Assembly (NCBI GenBank): GCA_024683455.1
Contig: JAIKYE010000090.1
Span: 1-64,000, forward strand
Source of the DNA: Bacteroidaceae bacterium
Lineage (GTDB): Bacteria > Bacteroidota > Bacteroidia > Bacteroidales > Bacteroidaceae
DNA length: 64,000 bases
Reading direction: 5' to 3'
The notes under the pieces were generated by a model that was not told the DNA's origin, did no database searches, and was given only the letters and a program-made list of their open reading frames with translations. Positions 9,294-19,547 of this stretch are shown piece by piece. Position numbers and translations under genes: made by a program. Numbering within the stretch: position 1 is the stretch's first letter; each line of letters begins with the position of its first letter.

Positions 9294-11255
9294 ATGAAAT
9301 GGCTGTCTTCCCTAACTAACTGGTATTTCTCAAAGAAGGCGTTGCCTTATTGGGGGTTGCTCTTCTTTGATTGCCTCATAGTTCTGTTTTCTGGATATGT
9401 AGTTTATTTCCTACAACTTGATGGGCTGTCTTTCATGAATGAATTCTGGATGGTGACATTCAAGCTTCTGAATTTGTTGCCATTCTTTATCTTAGGGTTT
9501 AGGATGTTCCACACCTACTCGGGGATAATCAGATACTCATCCTTCGTTGATTTAGGGCACGTTGTCTTTGCTAACATGTTGGCAACAATTATGTCTTACT
9601 TGGCATGCTTAATTGCTGACAAAACGGGATTGGTAAGCAATACTATTTCACTGTCGCTTTCAGAGTCCATAGGATTGTTTATTGTAGCTACGTTGTTTAT
9701 GGCAATATTACGAGTTGCAGTAAAGATTCTATATGATATATTCAGGCAAGATTCGTTTACCAAGCGTGTATTCATATATGGTGTACATGCGGGTGGCGTA
9801 GGATTGGCCAAGAGCATACAGAACCAGAATCCGATGCAGTACAAGGTTGTTGGTTTTGTTACTTCTGACGAGTATAAATATTCTGAATATCTGATGGGGG
9901 CTCTTGTACATCATGACAGTCCTCGGTTGGTTCAGCATATGAAGGACGAGAGGGCTGAGATACTGATTGTAAGTCCATTGGAGGCTGAATATTTCCGTAC
10001 TCGTGAGGACTTAATCAATGATTTGATTGCCAATAACATAAAAATCATGATGATACCTCAGGCTGAGGAGTGGAATGGGCAAACAACTTTACAGCATCAA
10101 TATTTGCAGGAGGTTGATATTGAGGATTTGCTGCCACGCAACAAGATTGAGGTTAATATGGATGCCATAGGTCAATTGCTTACTGGTAAGGTAATCATGA
10201 TCACTGGAGCTGCCGGTTCTATAGGAAGTGAGATGGTTAGACAAATAGCCGTCTATAACCCTTCCGAAATGGTTTTGATAGATCAGGCAGAAACGCCAAT
10301 GCATGAGGTGCGTTTGATGATGGAACGAGATTTTCCTAACATCACGTCTTTTACCATTGTTACCAGTATCACTGACCAAAAGCATATGGAAAAGATTTTT
10401 AATGATCATCGTCCCGATTATGTTTTCCATGCTGCAGCTTACAAGCATGTTCCTATGATGGAGGACAATCCTGGTCAGGCTGTACACAATAATATTTATG
10501 GCACGCATGTGATTGCTGACCTTGCCGTAAAGTATGGTACCAAGAAATTTGTGATGATCTCTACTGATAAGGCTGTAAATCCAACGAATGTGATGGGTTG
10601 CTCTAAGCGAATTTGTGAAATCTATTGCCAGTCATTGAATAAAACTATATCAGAAGGTACTTGTCCCATAGCTGTTGCAGATGGAGTAGAAAAGCCAATC
10701 ACACAGTTTGTAACAACACGCTTTGGAAATGTCCTTGGTTCTAACGGATCTGTTATTCCCATCTTCAAGGAGCAGATAAAGAAGGGAGGTCCTGTTACGG
10801 TTACTCATCCTAATATTATTCGTTACTTTATGCTCATTCCCGAGGCTTGTAAACTGGTGCTCGAAGCCGGAACAATGGGTATGGGTGGCGAAATCTTTGT
10901 CTTTGATATGGGTAAGCCCGTGCGTATTGCTGACTTGGCAATGCGAATGATAAAGCTCTCCGGCGCCAAGAATGTTGAGATAAAGTATACAGGACTGAGA
11001 GATGGCGAGAAATTGTATGAAGAGGTGCTTTCTGATATGGAAAGTACCAAGCCAACGATACATCCAAAGATTATGATAGCTTCTGTTCGTGAATATGACT
11101 ACAATATAGTCTGTGCTGATGAGAATCGTTTGATAGAAGCTGCCGAGAAGTTCGATGATATGAATATTGTAAAGATAATGAAGGAGATTGTACCAGAGTA
11201 TAAGAGCAATTGTTCAAAGTTCTGTGTTCTGGATAATAAGGATAAGGTAGAATAA
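9294..11255 (+). CDS. membrane-anchored nucleoside-diphosphate-sugar epimerase/dehydratase (CapD/FlaA1/PglF family)
   Basis: N-terminal TM helices, second Rossmann GAAGSIGSEMVRQI, HAAAYKHVPMMEDNP, STDKAVNPTNVMG, TTRFGNVLGSNGSVIP. Confidence 0.93.
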   Translation: MKWLSSLTNWYFSKKALPYWGLLFFDCLIVLFSGYVVYFLQLDGLSFMNEFWMVTFKLLNLLPFFILGFRMFHTYSGIIRYSSFVDLGHVVFANMLATIMSYLACLIADKTGLVSNTISLSLSESIGLFIVATLFMAILRVAVKILYDIFRQDSFTKRVFIYGVHAGGVGLAKSIQNQNPMQYKVVGFVTSDEYKYSEYLMGALVHHDSPRLVQHMKDERAEILIVSPLEAEYFRTREDLINDLIANNIKIMMIPQAEEWNGQTTLQHQYLQEVDIEDLLPRNKIEVNMDAIGQLLTGKVIMITGAAGSIGSEMVRQIAVYNPSEMVLIDQAETPMHEVRLMMERDFPNITSFTIVTSITDQKHMEKIFNDHRPDYVFHAAAYKHVPMMEDNPGQAVHNNIYGTHVIADLAVKYGTKKFVMISTDKAVNPTNVMGCSKRICEIYCQSLNKTISEGTCPIAVADGVEKPITQFVTTRFGNVLGSNGSVIPIFKEQIKKGGPVTVTHPNIIRYFMLIPEACKLVLEAGTMGMGGEIFVFDMGKPVRIADLAMRMIKLSGAKNVEIKYTGLRDGEKLYEEVLSDMESTKPTIHPKIMIASVREYDYNIVCADENRLIEAAEKFDDMNIVKIMKEIVPEYKSNCSKFCVLDNKDKVE

Positions 11256-11267
11256 GTTAATAAGATA

Positions 11268-11304
11268 AAAAAAAGGCTTGAGAAACAATCTCAAGCCTTT
11301 TTTT
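11268..11304. terminator. bidirectional intrinsic terminator between convergent capD-like gene and rpiB
   Basis: AAAAAGGCTTGAGA-AACAA-TCTCAAGCCTTTTT perfect hairpin flanked by A/T tracts. Confidence 0.92.
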
Positions 11305-11312
11305 GTTACATA

Positions 11313-11744
11313 TTATTTGCAAGGTATCTTGTCAACACGTTTTTGGTGACGGCCTCCTTCAAATGAGGTAGCAAAGAACTCGTCCATAATGGCATCTGCT
11401 TCTGAATTATCGATGAAACGACCTGGCATTACCAGAACATTGGCATCGTTATGCTGACGGATGAGATGTGCAATCTCAGGAATCCAGCACAGGCCTGCTC
11501 TTATACCCTGATGTTTGTTGAGCGTCATACTGATGCCCTCACCACTGCCGCATATCGCAATGCCTGGATAAACGTTACCTGCCTCAATGGCAGTTCCTAA
11601 TGCGTGACCGAAATCCGGATAATCACAACTTTCTTCACTATAGGTTCCAAAATCTTCAAATTCCAGCCCCTTGGCTGTCAGGTATTCTTTTACATGCTCT
11701 TTTAGAGCAAAACCTGCATGATCACTGGCTAATCCTACTTTCAT
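11313..11744 (-). CDS. rpiB: ribose 5-phosphate isomerase B
   Basis: GLASDHAGFALKEHV, DYPDFGHALG, GICGSGEGISM-like motif. Confidence 0.94.
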   Translation of the reverse strand: MKVGLASDHAGFALKEHVKEYLTAKGLEFEDFGTYSEESCDYPDFGHALGTAIEAGNVYPGIAICGSGEGISMTLNKHQGIRAGLCWIPEIAHLIRQHNDANVLVMPGRFIDNSEADAIMDEFFATSFEGGRHQKRVDKIPCK

Positions 11745-11753
11745 AACGTGTTG

Positions 11754-13787
11754 TTATGCCTGAAGTAATTCTTTAACCTGATTGTAAACATTCTCTGCCG
11801 TGAAGCCAAGTTTCTGGTCAAGCACCTTGTAGGGAGCAGAGAAACCGAAGCTCTCAAGACCCCAGACGCGGCTGCTTGGGTGTGCACCAACTAAGAATCC
11901 TTGCAAGTTAACGGGAAGTCCTGCTGTAAGACCAAACACTTTGCTTCCTGCAGGGAAGAGCTGTTGCTGGTATTCCTGAGACTGCTCGCGGAAGAGTCCT
12001 TCACTGGGCACGCTGACAATACGTACTTTTACTCCTTCCTGACGAAGCAAGCGTGCGCCGGCAACCAGTGTGCTCACTTCGGAACCATTACCAACAAGGA
12101 TGACATCAAACTTTTCGTCGCTCTCTGCCGTAATGTATGCACCTTTCTTTATGCTGTCATAGTCGTTTCCTTCTGGCAAATCCTCAATATTCTGACGGCT
12201 GAGTATAAGTGCAGAGGGAGACTTAGTATTCTCCATAGCTAACTGCCAGCAAACGGTAGTAGCCTTGCTGTCTGCAGGACGTAGAACAAGCATAGAGTTT
12301 CGTCCGCTATGGTTCTTAAGTTTCTCCATAAGACGAATTTGTGCCTCCTGCTCAACGGGCTCGTGTGTAGGACCGTCTTCTCCGACACGGAATGCATCAT
12401 GGGTCCAAATAAACTTAACGGGCAGTTCCATAAGTGCAGCCATACGGATAGCAGGCTTCATGTAGTCGCTGAATACAAAGAATGTGCCGCATGCAGCTAT
12501 TACACCACCATGCAAAGCCATACCAATGCAACAACAAGCCATTGTGAGCTCGGCTACGCCAGCCTGGAAGAATCCACCTGCATAGTTGTCTTTTGTGATG
12601 GAGGTTGCTCCACCCTTAAGGAAACCGTCTGTCTTATCGGAGTTGCTTAAGTCTGCAGAACCAACAATCATATTGGGAACCTGTTTGGCCATGAGATTGA
12701 GGCAGGCACTTGATGCGTTACGTGTGGCATCGTTAGCTTTCTGCTGGATGCTGGTCCAGTCAACAGATGGAACTTTATTTGCAAACCAGTCCTTGAGCTG
12801 TTGAGCTTTCTCAATGTTCTTTTCTGCCCAGTTTGCTTCCTCTTGGTAACGCTTGGCTACAATACCTTCCAGTTCTTTCTTTCTAGCATCGTATATTGCC
12901 TGAACTTCGGGCCAGATCACGAATGGGTCATCAGGGTTTCCTCCCAAATTCTTTATAGTGTTGCTGAATGCATCTCCTCCAAGAGGTGCACCATGTGTAC
13001 TGCAATTGCGCTCGTAGCTTGTGCCGTCTCCCTTAAGGGCGCCTTTACCCATAATTGTCTTTCCGATGATGAGGGTTGGTTTTCCTTTGACGGCTTTTGC
13101 TTTCTCTAAGGCAGAACGTATCTGGGTTACATCGTTTCCGTTAATCTCAAAAACTTCCCACTGCAACGCACGGTATTTTGCTGCGGTGTCCTCATTCATT
13201 ACTACGCTGGTTTCTGTTGATAACTGAATATCATTAGAATCGTAGAACATGATAAGATTGTCAAGTGCTAAATTTCCAGCTATGCGTGCTGCTCCCATGC
13301 TTATTTCTTCCTGGATGCCGCCATCACTGATGTATGCATAGATGGTTTCCTGCTGGAAGGTAGGATTGCCAGTCTTTGCTGCAAGGAATTTAGCTGCAAT
13401 AGCGGCTCCAACAGCATAGGCATGTCCCTGTCCCAAAGGACCGGAACTGTTTTCTATACCACGCTGGTAACAAACCTCGGGGTGACCAGGAGTAGGGGAG
13501 CCCCATTGTCTCAGTTGCTGCACTTCTTCCAAAGAATATTTGCCGATAAGTGCCAATTGAGCATACAACATGGGAGCCATGTGTCCTGGGTCAAGGAAGA
13601 AACGGTCACGACCTATCCATGTTGGGTTCTTGGGATCATATTGCAGGAATTCGCTATATAGAACGTTGATAAAGTCTGCGCCTCCCATTGCACCGCCGGG
13701 ATGACCACTCTTTGCCTTTTCCACCATAGCTGCAGCCAAAACTCGTATATTATCGGCTGCACGATTCATAGTTTGAATGCTATTCAT
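11754..13787 (-). CDS. tkt: transketolase
   Basis: AKSGHPGGAMGGADF, GHAYAVGAAIA, THDAFRVGEDGPTHEPVEQ; start at MNSIQTMNRAADNIR. Confidence 0.95.
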   Translation of the reverse strand: MNSIQTMNRAADNIRVLAAAMVEKAKSGHPGGAMGGADFINVLYSEFLQYDPKNPTWIGRDRFFLDPGHMAPMLYAQLALIGKYSLEEVQQLRQWGSPTPGHPEVCYQRGIENSSGPLGQGHAYAVGAAIAAKFLAAKTGNPTFQQETIYAYISDGGIQEEISMGAARIAGNLALDNLIMFYDSNDIQLSTETSVVMNEDTAAKYRALQWEVFEINGNDVTQIRSALEKAKAVKGKPTLIIGKTIMGKGALKGDGTSYERNCSTHGAPLGGDAFSNTIKNLGGNPDDPFVIWPEVQAIYDARKKELEGIVAKRYQEEANWAEKNIEKAQQLKDWFANKVPSVDWTSIQQKANDATRNASSACLNLMAKQVPNMIVGSADLSNSDKTDGFLKGGATSITKDNYAGGFFQAGVAELTMACCCIGMALHGGVIAACGTFFVFSDYMKPAIRMAALMELPVKFIWTHDAFRVGEDGPTHEPVEQEAQIRLMEKLKNHSGRNSMLVLRPADSKATTVCWQLAMENTKSPSALILSRQNIEDLPEGNDYDSIKKGAYITAESDEKFDVILVGNGSEVSTLVAGARLLRQEGVKVRIVSVPSEGLFREQSQEYQQQLFPAGSKVFGLTAGLPVNLQGFLVGAHPSSRVWGLESFGFSAPYKVLDQKLGFTAENVYNQVKELLQA

Positions 13788-13956
13788 ATTATCTAAAGTT
13801 TTTATTCTGACTGCAAATTTATAAAATATCAATTATATTATCAACTTTCTGCTGTGCTTTATTACCTTATCTTATAATTATGTATCATGATGGTACAACG
13901 TAAAGGTTCATCTTTTTTTCTTGGCTGGGCTATAAGTTCCCGTACGTGTATAAAAT

Positions 13957-13984
13957 AACCCTCAAGAAAGAATCCTGAGGGTTA
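13957..13984 (-). terminator. hairpin terminator downstream of the SGLT gene
   Basis: AACCCTCA...TGAGGGTT hairpin followed on the minus strand by ATTTTAT. Confidence 0.65.
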
Positions 13985-14005
13985 ATTATTTTGCGCGTTC
14001 AGCGA

Positions 14006-15697
14006 TTACCAGAAGTAAATGTAGAATGCAACTGTGATACTAAGAATAATGATGGTATGTATTACATCCCATTTATTCCAACTGGCTCGTGTGGCAGCAA
14101 TCTGATCGGGAGTAGATGTACCGAATACCAAGCCCTGTATCTTTTCTTTTTCGGGAGCATCGGTGATAAGTGATACAACGATGACCACCAGACAGCAGAC
14201 AACCAACATAACTCCACAGAAGAACAACCAATTGAAGTCGTAGAATATGGCCTTGAACCAACTATCTGGAGCATCTGTGGCATTGCTGTAATATACCTTG
14301 GCACCCAATCGAGTCAGTCCTATGATAATACCGGAGAGTAATCCCCACATGCCACCCTTGGCAGAAGCGCGCTTCCAACAGATACCCAGCAGGAAGGCGG
14401 CGGCAATACCGGGAGCCAGTACAGACTGAACGTCTTGTAGGTAATTGTATAGAACGTTACCTACACTACGCATGATGGGAATCCATAGGATACCGAGTAT
14501 CACGATGACAACAGTTGCTGTCTGACCAATGCGAACCAAGCTCTTTTCTGATGTCTGAGGCTTCAGACGTTTCCAAAAGTCGATAGTGAATAGCATAGCG
14601 GAGCTATTGAACAACGAGGCAAGCGATGACATCAGGGCAGCAAGGATGCCGCAAACTACAAGTCCTTTGACGCCGGCAGGTAGAATCTTGGCTACGAGGG
14701 TTGGGAAGGCGGCATCGGCATTAGGAGTACCATCTGCTAAAAGAGGAAGAAAACCGCCATCGACGGCATACTTCTGATGCAAGGCGAAAGCTATCATTCC
14801 AGGAATGAGGAAGAGAAATACGGGCAACAATTTCAGATAAGCTCCGAAGATGGTACCACGACGTGCTTCTGTCTCATTCTTGCCGGATAGTACACGTTGA
14901 ACAATGTATTGGTCGGTACACCAATACCAAAAACCGATGACGGCTGAGCCGATGAGAGCACCCAACCATGGGTACTGTGGGTCGCTATTCGAACGCATAA
15001 GGTGAATCATTGTACCTGTAGAGCCTTCATAGCTGGGTTTTACATCGCAGAGTTGGAGCATCTGATCCCAACTGCCCAATGCCTTCATTCCTAAAACAAG
15101 AATGATTAGTGAGCCGAGCAACAAAATAGGTGTCTGGAGTACTGAGGTGTAGAGAACTGACTTCATTCCACCGAAGATAGTGTAGAGGGCGGTAATAAGT
15201 ACAAGGCCTATCGCTGCTATCCAGAAGAAGTCAATGCCCCATAGTTCTTTGATACCGAACACTTGTTGGAACACAAGTCCACCAGCATATACGGTTACAG
15301 CGACTTTAGTCAATACGTATGAGATTAGTGAAATAACACTGAGGATGGTACGACTCTGGGTGTTGTAACGACGTTCCAAAAACTCTGGCATCGTGTAAAC
15401 CATTGAACGTGTATAGAACGGAACAAAGACCCAACCTAAAATCAGAATCATCCATCCTTGAATCTCCCAGTGAGCCATAGCCATACCTGATGAAGCTCCT
15501 GCACCTGCGAGTCCGATTAGATGTTCTGAACCAATATTTGAAGCGAAAATAGATGCACCAATGGCTATCCATGTTGCATCCTTTCCTCCGAGGAAATAGT
15601 CTGCCGAATTGTCGTTCTTTTGTGAAACGACCCATAATACAATGCCGATTAGCGCACAGCAGAATACGCCAATGACAATCCAATCTAATAATGCCAT
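14006..15697 (-). CDS. sodium/sugar symporter (SSS/SGLT family)
   Basis: DYFLGGKDATWIAIGASIFASNIGSEHLIGLAGAGASSG; about 14 TM segments; downstream of galK. Confidence 0.92.
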   Translation of the reverse strand: MALLDWIVIGVFCCALIGIVLWVVSQKNDNSADYFLGGKDATWIAIGASIFASNIGSEHLIGLAGAGASSGMAMAHWEIQGWMILILGWVFVPFYTRSMVYTMPEFLERRYNTQSRTILSVISLISYVLTKVAVTVYAGGLVFQQVFGIKELWGIDFFWIAAIGLVLITALYTIFGGMKSVLYTSVLQTPILLLGSLIILVLGMKALGSWDQMLQLCDVKPSYEGSTGTMIHLMRSNSDPQYPWLGALIGSAVIGFWYWCTDQYIVQRVLSGKNETEARRGTIFGAYLKLLPVFLFLIPGMIAFALHQKYAVDGGFLPLLADGTPNADAAFPTLVAKILPAGVKGLVVCGILAALMSSLASLFNSSAMLFTIDFWKRLKPQTSEKSLVRIGQTATVVIVILGILWIPIMRSVGNVLYNYLQDVQSVLAPGIAAAFLLGICWKRASAKGGMWGLLSGIIIGLTRLGAKVYYSNATDAPDSWFKAIFYDFNWLFFCGVMLVVCCLVVIVVSLITDAPEKEKIQGLVFGTSTPDQIAATRASWNKWDVIHTIIILSITVAFYIYFW

Positions 15698-15714
15698 GTT
15701 ATTAATTTAAGATT

Positions 15715-15750
15715 AAATGGAGTCCCGAACATATGTACGGGACTCCATTT
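15715..15750 (-). terminator. hairpin (terminator/processing site) between galK and the SGLT gene
   Basis: AAATGGAGTCCCG-AACATATGTA-CGGGACTCCATTT. Confidence 0.7.
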
Positions 15751-15771
15751 GTGATATTAAACAAGATATGA

Positions 15772-16932
15772 TTAACAGAGTTTGCGAGCACCGTCACCAA
15801 TGACAACATCGATGACAATGGGCTTCTTGCCATACTTGGCCTGGAACTTTTCTACAACAACTTTCTTGAAGTTATTTGCCAGTTCGTCTGCAACCAGGTT
15901 GATGGTACAGCCACCAAAGCCGCCACCCATAATACGAGAACCGGTAACGCCTTCTTCTTTAGCTACATCATTCAAGAAGTCAAGTTCCTCACAACTTACC
16001 TCATACTCCTTAGAGAGTCCTTCGTGAGTCTCGTACATCATCTTACCTACAAGCTCGTAGTCGTCCTTCTGCAGGGCATCGCATACGGTAAGTACGCGAA
16101 CAACCTCGCCAATAACATAACGGGCACGCTTGTATTCGTCTTCTGTAATCTGACTCTTAACCTCTTCCAGCATATCATAGTTTGCATCGCGCAAGCTCTT
16201 TACTTCGGGATGAGTCTTGCTGATAATTTCAGCAACGTGCTCACACTGCATACGGCGCTCATTGTAGGGGCTTCCCTTCAACTCATGCTTAACGCAGCTG
16301 TTTACAAGAATGAGTTGATATCCCTTTGGATTCCAGGGGAAATACTCATACTCACCGCTACGGCAGTCAAGACGAAGCAGAGCACCTTTCTTTCCTAAAA
16401 CACTGATAGCCTGGTCCATGATGCCACAGTTTACACCTACATATTTGTGTTCTGTGCGCTGACCGACCTTAGCCAATTCCATTTTCTCTATCTTGTTGTC
16501 GCCCCATAAATCATTCAATGCAAATGCATATGTACTTTCAAGAGCAGCACTTGAACTCATACCAGCACCCAGAGGCACATCACCAGCAAATGCGGTATTG
16601 AAACCTTCAACGGGTACACCCAGTGCCATCATCTCGCGGCATACACCATAGATGTAACGCGCCCAAGATGCCTTAGGACCCTTATCATCATCGAGTGAAA
16701 ACTCCGTGTAGTCTTTCAGGTCGATGGAGTAAGCGCGTACACAACGTGTGCCATTGGGCTTTATCTCTGCAATAATACCCTGCTCAACAGCGCCTGGAAA
16801 TACGAAACCATTATTATAGTCGGTGTGTTCGCCGATAAGGTTAATACGACCAGGAGAAGCATATACAGAACCCGTAGTGCCGTCGAAGTGCTTGATGAAG
16901 CGACTGCGAACATCGTCAATTGTCAATTTCAT
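15772..16932 (-). CDS. galK: galactokinase
   Basis: SPGRINLIGEHTDYNNGFVFPGAV, GDVPLGAGMSSSAALE, RIMGGGFGGCTINLV. Confidence 0.96.
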   Translation of the reverse strand: MKLTIDDVRSRFIKHFDGTTGSVYASPGRINLIGEHTDYNNGFVFPGAVEQGIIAEIKPNGTRCVRAYSIDLKDYTEFSLDDDKGPKASWARYIYGVCREMMALGVPVEGFNTAFAGDVPLGAGMSSSAALESTYAFALNDLWGDNKIEKMELAKVGQRTEHKYVGVNCGIMDQAISVLGKKGALLRLDCRSGEYEYFPWNPKGYQLILVNSCVKHELKGSPYNERRMQCEHVAEIISKTHPEVKSLRDANYDMLEEVKSQITEDEYKRARYVIGEVVRVLTVCDALQKDDYELVGKMMYETHEGLSKEYEVSCEELDFLNDVAKEEGVTGSRIMGGGFGGCTINLVADELANNFKKVVVEKFQAKYGKKPIVIDVVIGDGARKLC

Positions 16933-17016
16933 AGTGTTGTGGCCCCTCTCTTATCCCTTTATCGGGGAAGACCAGTAGGGGTGATGGGTCTTATATTAGT
17001 ATATAATGTTTAGGTT

Positions 17017-18300
17017 TTAATCTACTTTGATATCCTTGTTGACGTTCTTGCAACCGATAACTGCGAAGAACAGGATGTAGGCAACCATTGCAACCTGAAG
17101 CCAGTATGAAGTAATGGTGTCTGTGCTCTTGGCAAGGATGTCCTGAAGCCAAGGCATCAAACCGCCACCAACAACCATCATCATGAAAATACCAGAAGCA
17201 GCTTCTGTGTATTTACCAAGACCTTCAACAGAGAGGTTAAAGATACCACCCCACATGATAGAGGTACAGAGACCGCAAGCTGCCAGGCAGAATACCTTTA
17301 CAGGAATTTCGTGACCCTTGAACTCTGTAGCAACACTCTCAGGCAAGAAGATGGCAGCCAAGAGTAAGCAGAGGGCTACGGTAGCTACTACGGACATCTG
17401 TGTCTTGGTGCTTACCTTACCACTGATGAATGTAGAGCTGAAACGACCGATGAGCATCATGAACCAATATGCGGCAGCCAATGTTCCACCGATGGCGGCA
17501 GAGCCTTCGAAGCCCATGTTTGTTACATAGAAGTTCAAGTGCATGGGAATACCAACCTCTACACCTACATAGAAGAAGATAGCGATAACACCGAACACAA
17601 GGTGGCGGAAACGCAAGGCACCCTTCATAGAATCCATCAAGGAACCGCTATCGCCAAAGTTGGGCTCTGGAATGGTTACAAAATAGATAATGCAGAAAGA
17701 AATAGCAAAGACAGCCATACCAATGAACAGCAGAGGAGATACGTCTGACATACTGGTGTTTGCTGTTACGGTGCCCACGAGGATACCTGCCAACATAGGA
17801 GTTAGTGTGGCAGTCAAAGAGTTCAGTGTACCACCAACCTGGATGAGCTGGTTACCTTTGTTACCACCACCACCAAGCATATTCAACATGGGGTTAACAA
17901 CAGTGTTTAACATACATACGCAGAAACCGCAGACGAGAGCACCAAGAAGGTAAATGTAAAGGTTCAATGCGATAGGCTGACCATTCATCTCATTAACCAA
18001 AATATCATCGCCATAAATGCTTGATACGTACTGCAGGGCGAGACCAATGATACCAACAACAAGAGCGGCTAAGGCAGTCTTCTTGTAACCAATCTTCTTT
18101 AGCAACATACCTGATGGAATACCCATGAACAAGTAAGCCGTAAAGTTCATTAGGTTACCCCATGATGCGGCAAAGTCATACTTGAAACCCCAAATGTTGC
18201 CAAAGGGGGCTCCCATGTTGGTTACGAAACTGATCATCGCGAAGATGAAACACATTGTGATAATAGCAACAATATTGCTATTAGATTTTGTTTGAGTCAT
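17017..18300 (-). CDS. MFS transporter (sugar permease, FucP/GalP-like of Bacteroidetes)
   Basis: 12-TM MFS-like hydrophobic profile, embedded between galM and galK. Confidence 0.82.
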   Translation of the reverse strand: MTQTKSNSNIVAIITMCFIFAMISFVTNMGAPFGNIWGFKYDFAASWGNLMNFTAYLFMGIPSGMLLKKIGYKKTALAALVVGIIGLALQYVSSIYGDDILVNEMNGQPIALNLYIYLLGALVCGFCVCMLNTVVNPMLNMLGGGGNKGNQLIQVGGTLNSLTATLTPMLAGILVGTVTANTSMSDVSPLLFIGMAVFAISFCIIYFVTIPEPNFGDSGSLMDSMKGALRFRHLVFGVIAIFFYVGVEVGIPMHLNFYVTNMGFEGSAAIGGTLAAAYWFMMLIGRFSSTFISGKVSTKTQMSVVATVALCLLLAAIFLPESVATEFKGHEIPVKVFCLAACGLCTSIMWGGIFNLSVEGLGKYTEAASGIFMMMVVGGGLMPWLQDILAKSTDTITSYWLQVAMVAYILFFAVIGCKNVNKDIKVD

Positions 18301-18357
18301 GATTTAAATGAAATAATTTATAAATGAATATTTTTGTTTTTCTTCCGAATAGACGCC

Positions 18358-19440
18358 TTACTTTTCTACACTGAATTTATATACAGTTTTCTGTTTGTAC
18401 ACTTCCCCTGGCTTTAAGATACAACTGGGGAAATATGCATGATTAGGGCTGTCTGGGAAATGCTGTGCCTCAAAGCAGAGTGCACTGTATTTACCAAAAG
18501 TGGCTCCTCCATTACCGGCAAAACCGCTGTGCCAGTTGCTGCTATAGAACTGAACGCCTGGTTCTGTTGTCCACATCTCCAAACAACGGCCGCTATTGGG
18601 CTCTACGCACTTAACTGCGTATGAGAGCTCACCCGGTTCGCGCTTGTTGAGAACATAGCAATGATCGTAGCCTGTTCCATTGACAATCTGCTGACAGCTG
18701 GTGTCGCCAATTCGCTCACCTACAGTATGTGGCTCACGGAAATCAAACGGCGTACCTTCTACCTTCAGGATCTCTCCTGTCGGGATGCTTGTCTCGTCGA
18801 TGGGAATAAAGAAATCTGCGTTGATAGTGAGAATGTTGTTCAACGCTTCGGGGGTAGGGTTGGCAATACCTGCCAATGAGAAGAATCCGTGGCTTGTCAT
18901 GTTGACAACGGTCTTCTTGTTTGTCATTCCGCGATAGTCAATGATAAGCTCATCGTCTTCGCTAAGGCTGTACTTGACAGTCATGTTTAGTTCGCCGGGG
19001 AAGCCTTCCTCGTAGTAGGCTGAAACATAGCGGAGTACCAACTCGCTGTCGTTTATCTGTTCTGCATCCCAGACACGTGCATGAAATCCTGTCGGGCCTC
19101 CGTGCAGGTGGTTGGGACTATTGTTTACTGCGAGGTTGTATTCCTTTCCGTTCATTACAAACTTACCTTTGCAGATACGGTTGCCATAACGACCAATGAG
19201 CGTACTCAAGAAAGGTTCTGGACTGTTTATGACATTTTTTATGCTGTCATGTCCTTGTATAATATTGGCCATCTTGCCTTCCTTATCAGGAACCATGATG
19301 GCCACTATAGCACCACCGTAATTGGTTATGCTTACTTCCATTCCGTTGCTGTTGGTCAGTGTATACAAGTCTGTTTGCTTACCCTGAACAACAGCCTGAA
19401 AGTTGTCTCTTTTTAATCCGGAAATTAGTTCTTTGTCCAT
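18358..19440 (-). CDS. galM: aldose 1-epimerase (galactose mutarotase)
   Basis: ITNYGGAIVAI, LIGRYGNRICKGKF, NHLHGGPTGFHARVWD, VQFYSSNW, CFEAQHFPDSPNH. Confidence 0.95.
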   Translation of the reverse strand: MDKELISGLKRDNFQAVVQGKQTDLYTLTNSNGMEVSITNYGGAIVAIMVPDKEGKMANIIQGHDSIKNVINSPEPFLSTLIGRYGNRICKGKFVMNGKEYNLAVNNSPNHLHGGPTGFHARVWDAEQINDSELVLRYVSAYYEEGFPGELNMTVKYSLSEDDELIIDYRGMTNKKTVVNMTSHGFFSLAGIANPTPEALNNILTINADFFIPIDETSIPTGEILKVEGTPFDFREPHTVGERIGDTSCQQIVNGTGYDHCYVLNKREPGELSYAVKCVEPNSGRCLEMWTTEPGVQFYSSNWHSGFAGNGGATFGKYSALCFEAQHFPDSPNHAYFPSCILKPGEVYKQKTVYKFSVEK

Positions 19441-19547
19441 TGGTTATGAAAAGTATTTTTGATAAATGTATATGCAAACTTACAAAGAATTTATCAAAAA
19501 ACAAAACCTACGGACAAAAATTAATTCACATTAACAACGAAAAAACA

